Below the pieces are notes generated by a model, which was given only the letters and a program-made list of their open reading frames with translations, had not been told where the DNA came from and searched no databases. Of a stretch of DNA of 64,000 bases, positions 60,182 through 64,000 are shown in pieces; the stretch's first letter is position 1, and each line of letters opens with the position of its first letter. The stretch lies in NCBI GenBank assembly GCA_002914845.1, contig JXTC01000327.1:1-64000 (forward strand), read 5' to 3'. This stretch comes from Trema orientale. Taxonomy: Eukaryota; Streptophyta; Magnoliopsida; Rosales; Cannabaceae. A program made the translations under genes and the position numbers.

Positions 60182-61191
60182 TTAGGGCATCTCCAACCCT
60201 ATACCCTTTTGGTGTTAAAAACCTTCTCCAACCTTACACCATTTTTGACACCAAATTTAGTGTAATGAATAGTATTACACCAAATCAAATTTGGTGTAAA
60301 ACTATTCAAATTTTTTTATTTCCCCAATAGTTCTATTTTTATAACTTCCTACAAATTTATTCTCAATATATTTTTTTTATTAACCTTGATTATTTATAAT
60401 GATTTAATTTATTTCATAATTAATTTAATTTGACTAAATGATACAAATATTAATAAATATTAAAATATAATTACTCATTAAAATTTATGATCTAAAAACT
60501 TCATAATATGCGAAAAATTAACATTAAATACCAATATAAACTAAAATTCTAACAACATTTTAGCAAATACAAGATAAACTAAAACAATAACAACATAACT
60601 AAGTTTCAAACAATATTTTAGTAAATAAGGCATAAACTAAAACAATAAAAACAAGAACTACAGCAAGAAACTAAAACCCGGTTTCAAGAATTTCTAGCTC
60701 GACATAGACAAATCAAGGATAAAGAGGCTCACATTGCACTTCGAAATGCATTAATTGATCATTTGTGGAATGAATATACTAATTCAGAGAATTAAATGTC
60801 GACCAATGTGGAACTAAGATTATTGTTTTATATATGTAATCCTTTTTTGTTTATTTGTGGTATTAAACGTTGTTTTTTTTTTTCTAGTGTTTTATTAAAT
60901 GCAATATTTAGTTAATTAAAAGTAATTTATTAATTTTTAGTATTGTTAATTTATTTGAATATTTTTTTCCAATAATTTACAATATTGTGTCAAGTAATAT
61001 ATAGATGTAGTAGTTTGTAAAATAAATTAATTGTTGAAGGACTAAAAAAATAGAGAGTAGAAAGAGAATATTCTTTTTAGTGTAACTTTTAGTATAATGG
61101 GTTGGAGTCAACTTATGAAATGGTGTGAAAATTACACTATTTTAGTGTAAAAGTTATACTATTTTGGTATTATGGGTTGAAGATGGCCTTA
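60182..61191 (+). mobile_element. PIF/Harbinger deletion derivative in CRK-2 exon 1
   Basis: A 1004-bp insert (60185-61188) lies between TTA (60182-60184) and TTA (61189-61191). Ends are GGGCATCTCCAACCC and, reverse-complemented, GGCCATCTTCAACCC. Removing it with one TTA restores the codons for QTIYTLMQC exactly as in CRK-1. TTA duplication and these ends are the PIF/Harbinger signature. A coding scrap at 60676-60795 is the C-terminus of a Harbinger transposase, so the insert derives from an autonomous element by internal deletion. Confidence 0.9.
60676..60795 (+). pseudogene. Harbinger transposase C-terminal remnant
   Basis: A 39-codon frame ending in TAA reads TRFQEFLARHRQIKDKEAH then IALRNALIDHLWNEY. 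It resembles the tail of plant Harbinger DDE transposases (FxxFLxRHRxIKDKxxHxxLxxxLIEHLW). The catalytic domain is missing. Confidence 0.75.
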
Positions 61192-62040
61192 CACCCTTAT
61201 GCAGTGTACGCAGGACTTATCTGGTGATGATTGCACCAGATGCCTTCGCGATGCGATTGGAAGTTTATCCGTTTTTTGTACTGGAAAATTAGGTGGAGGA
61301 TGTTTGTTCGCAAGTTGTAACGTTAGGTATGAAATGTACCCGCTTTACTACGAAAGTACGTCTAATCCAACACTTGTATTTCCACCGCCTCCCCCTCCAT
61401 CAACTTCAGGTTCGATTACAAGGCCGCCACAGACGGCAGAGTCGTCGCCCCCTCTGCCTTCTCCAGGTTATTTACAACAATATAGAAGTAAAAAAATTTT
61501 TGTCTTCTATTTTCAAATTTCTCTATTCATTTCAATTGATTATCCATCAATTAATAACAACCTAATTACTTACTTATTTTTAAGGGTCATCTAGTAACAT
61601 TTCTAATTTGTTTTGACAAAATACCTCCTTGCCACTAATTTTTGCAAAGTGACACTTTATTTATCACATGATTATGGACAAAAAAAAGAGCATGGATTGC
61701 TGCAAAATCGTTAGTTGTTCTTAAATTTAAGGAACCGATTCAGGATGTTTAAAGAACCAATTCAAGATGTGTACATATAGCGAGAAAAGACTAAAAGAAA
61801 AAGAAAAAAAGAAAAATGACAAGTCATTGGTTAAGACTATAATTTTGATGAAAAGCGAGACTATTTTTGCCAATTTTGGAGCAGAGTACGTACTTTCACT
61901 ACTTTTGAGGCAAAATATTCTAAAATCATAATACTTGGTAAAGTAGATCCAGAGTTAATTTTTGTCCTTTTTTTGATGCCTATTAACATTATCATTAATG
62001 TTTTTAAGGCTTTAAGGCTCACAACCTCGTACATGTTACA

Positions 62041-63162
62041 TGTTAGGTCCGCTAATCAGATATTATCGAACATAATTAATTTTTAATTACTTACGTAAGG
62101 TGGTAATGCGGAAATTATAAAAATAACACAAGATATTTTTACTTAGTTCAGTTATCTCCCGATAACCTACGTCCAAGGAGCCACGCCCAGAGAATAAACA
62201 CTATTAGTAAAGTTTGAATGAATACAAACACCAATTTGACTTATACAATAAAAGACTCCCTCTTTTGATTGTCGCAATGTGGATGTATTCCTTCACCAAT
62301 GTATTTAGCGAGCACCACTCGTCTTAGGTTGACTTCGTTCTTCTAAAATCCCTCCAGATATTGAAGTCGATCTTCTCCCAAAGACAATCAGTACCTCTCC
62401 CGAAGCACTGTCACTCAAACGACTAGGACACCTCCTAAGTCTAACATATGGCTAAAAAAAAAATCTTTCTTTTACACTCAATAGCCGAAACACAATAGTA
62501 GTCTCTCTACCTAAAGCTACTCTTGAGTGGTCTTTAAATAGAGAAGGGAGCAAGCCTTCACGTGTATGATCTGTAAAACAGTATTTAGGAGCATTTAATA
62601 TTGATTAGAAGACTTGCAAGATCAGCCAAGTTTGTTACCAAACTTAGAAAAACGGATCTGAAAAATAATTGCTGATTCTGTCCACGTGTTGCAACATGAT
62701 CTGTCAACCAGTCATGTTATAACAGAAAAGGAAACTTTCAGATTACTTTCCTGAAACAAAATAATCAGTTACTCAAACATTTTTTTACAGCTAATAGCAC
62801 GAATTAGAGTAACTTTAATTAGTGAGAATCAGCACAAATGAGTTAAGGAAACTTCCATAAAAGATATTAACATAAAATATTCATTTAAAGGAATTTCCTT
62901 AATGAAATAGTGACATATTAATGACATATACTCAAAACCAATTTAGGTGAGAGTCACTTACTTATTTCCTATCAATTAAATCCGTGTATGCATTAATAAG
63001 ATCAGATTTTTATGATTGACAACTATACAAATCGTGACCTAAAGCATATAAAAGGCAAATACTGAAAAATCAAATCCAATCAAATATTTAGTCGCATATT
63101 GTAACATGACCAGGAAACTAGTTATGTTGCAACATGAAGTTGCCAACAGATTTTCCCTTTCA
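62041..63162 (-). repeat. Copia-B 3' LTR, inverted
   Basis: A 1122-bp LTR, reverse complement of 52442-53565, from TGAAAGGG (63162) to CCTAACA (62041) on the minus strand. The outer flank on the minus strand is TGTAACATG, so TGTAA follows the LTR directly. Confidence 0.92.
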
Positions 63163-64000
63163 ATCTCCCCCTTTGGCATCTTTTAGACAAATATTTGATA
63201 TGCCTGTAAAACAAAGTCAGTATGTATATCTATATGCTTTCTCCCCCTTTTGGACAAAAGATCCAAAGGCAATGAAAATAAACACAAAAACAAATGATAA
63301 AAACTGTCAAACATAAAACATCTGATCACAGTTTTATCTTTCATGGCTCCCCTCAGAAAAACTCCCACTCACTAAATAACATGATCATCAAAAAGGAAGG
63401 AAAGAAGCATGTCTTCCATTAATTTTGAGGATTCATCACAACCAAAAGCTTCTGCAAAACTAGAAAAACCATCAAAAGAAGTAGGAGAAAAGAAAGTGAA
63501 CAATGATAAAAGAAATATGCAAAGACAACCCTTTCGTTACCCATAACTGAAAAAAGAAATAAATTAGAGCTAAAAAAGTTTTGAGAAATCGAACAACCAG
63601 CTTTTGGAATATGTTTCAACATATGACATCAACAAGCAGATTTTCCATTAATAATTTTAAAAAAAATCATTTTATTCCCATGTTGTAATATGCCTCATTT
63701 TGCCACAAAGTCAGAACTTTTCATATGGAAAGCTAGAATGAAAAATAGAAATTAATGAATTTTTATTAATCATAAAATGATTTTAAAATAGACAGATCTT
63801 ACTATTTTTATCCTCCAATTTTCAAAAAATTTTAGGTCAAATCAATCACCAAAAATTGAAAAATAACTGACATACCTTATTTTGCTGATCTCCACAAAAA
63901 TTCACATTTATTACAGGCTTTTGTGTGTACTGTGATTTCTTGAGCAGTACAACTTTGTTTATTACTACTGCATTTTTTTTTATTTATAACAGCACAAAAA
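63163..64000 (-). mobile_element. Copia-B internal 3' region, running off the window
   Basis: Reading on the minus strand, CCAAAGGGGGAGAT (63163-63176) directly precedes the LTR and is a canonical polypurine tract. This proves 62041-63162 is a 3' LTR with internal sequence still attached, not a solo LTR. The rest to 64000 is AT-rich with no coding sequence; open frames at 63134-63368 and 63419-63622 are unsupported. Confidence 0.75.

Larger units (their letters stand above)
59613..62040 (+). pseudogene. CRK-2, 5' half: exon 1 and start of intron 1
   Basis: Inverted relative to CRK-1. The start codon is ATT instead of ATG (59613-59615). Exon 1 runs to 61466 with the donor kept (CTCCAG/GTTA). 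It encodes both DUF26 domains in pieces: [45 protein letters not shown], then after an insertion [20 protein letters not shown] and the Pro-rich stalk. Lesions: frame shifts near 59740 and 59950 (the latter a net -1), an in-frame loss of seven codons after RIEVG, and a Harbinger-type insertion at 60182-61191. Intron 1 sequence continues to 62040, ending in the TGTAA duplication next to an inverted Copia LTR. Confidence 0.87.

Noticed and set aside
62041-63162. Solo LTR or an independent second Copia insertion
   Set aside because: A polypurine tract and internal sequence adjoin it, and its outer TGTAA matches the duplication at the other LTR and the CRK-1 intron join, which favours one split element.

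Overview
The window is nuclear DNA of a eudicot plant. It is AT-rich and intron-bearing, and plant-specific families (IQ67-domain calmodulin-binding protein, DUF26 cysteine-rich receptor-like kinase, F-box/FBA protein) sit among plant transposons of nearly every class. The species cannot be named from the sequence. Only two protein-coding genes look intact: an IQD gene (minus, 4924-7188, five exons, about 392 aa) and a CRK gene, here CRK-1 (minus, 42128-45621, seven exons, 674 aa). All exon boundaries are read by eye from splice signals and frame.

Layout. 1-4.6 kb: small TIR elements, the first copy of a Mutator-type MITE (9-bp target duplication) and a palindrome cluster. 4.9-7.2 kb: IQD gene with upstream ORFs in its leader. 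11.2-12.5 kb: foldback element with tandem units in its arms. 13.6-21.1 kb: degenerate Copia element (minus) with two 429-bp LTRs. 23.3-24.9 kb: F-box pseudogene interrupted by a tRNA-primed retroelement piece. 25.3 kb: MITE copy 2. 26.2-36.7 kb: large decayed CACTA element with an internal higher-order minisatellite. 37.0-39.4 kb: second CACTA-like element with an Ulp1-like protease relic. 42.1-46.6 kb: CRK-1 and its upstream region with MITE copy 3. 47.0-48.7 kb: Helitron relic. 50.7-51.7 kb: array of foldback elements. 51.7-63.2 kb: a second CRK copy, broken in two.

The main result is the structure of that second copy, CRK-2. Its exons 3-2 (minus, 51748-52441) end inside intron 1 at the outer edge of a Copia LTR. 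Its exon 1 and upstream region lie in opposite orientation at 58.6-62.04 kb and end at the outer edge of a second, inverted LTR of the same family. The same 5 bp (TGTAA) flank both outer LTR edges, and the two intron ends join without loss when compared with intact CRK-1. The simplest reading is one retrotransposon insertion into intron 1, followed by an inversion with one breakpoint inside the element. The other breakpoint lies beyond the window. The CRK-2 upstream region carries the same MITE as CRK-1, so the MITE predates the duplication. CRK-2 exon 1 was later hit by a PIF/Harbinger deletion derivative with a precise TTA duplication. CRK-1 itself has an in-frame 21-bp tandem duplication at the start of exon 4 that also duplicates a possible splice acceptor.
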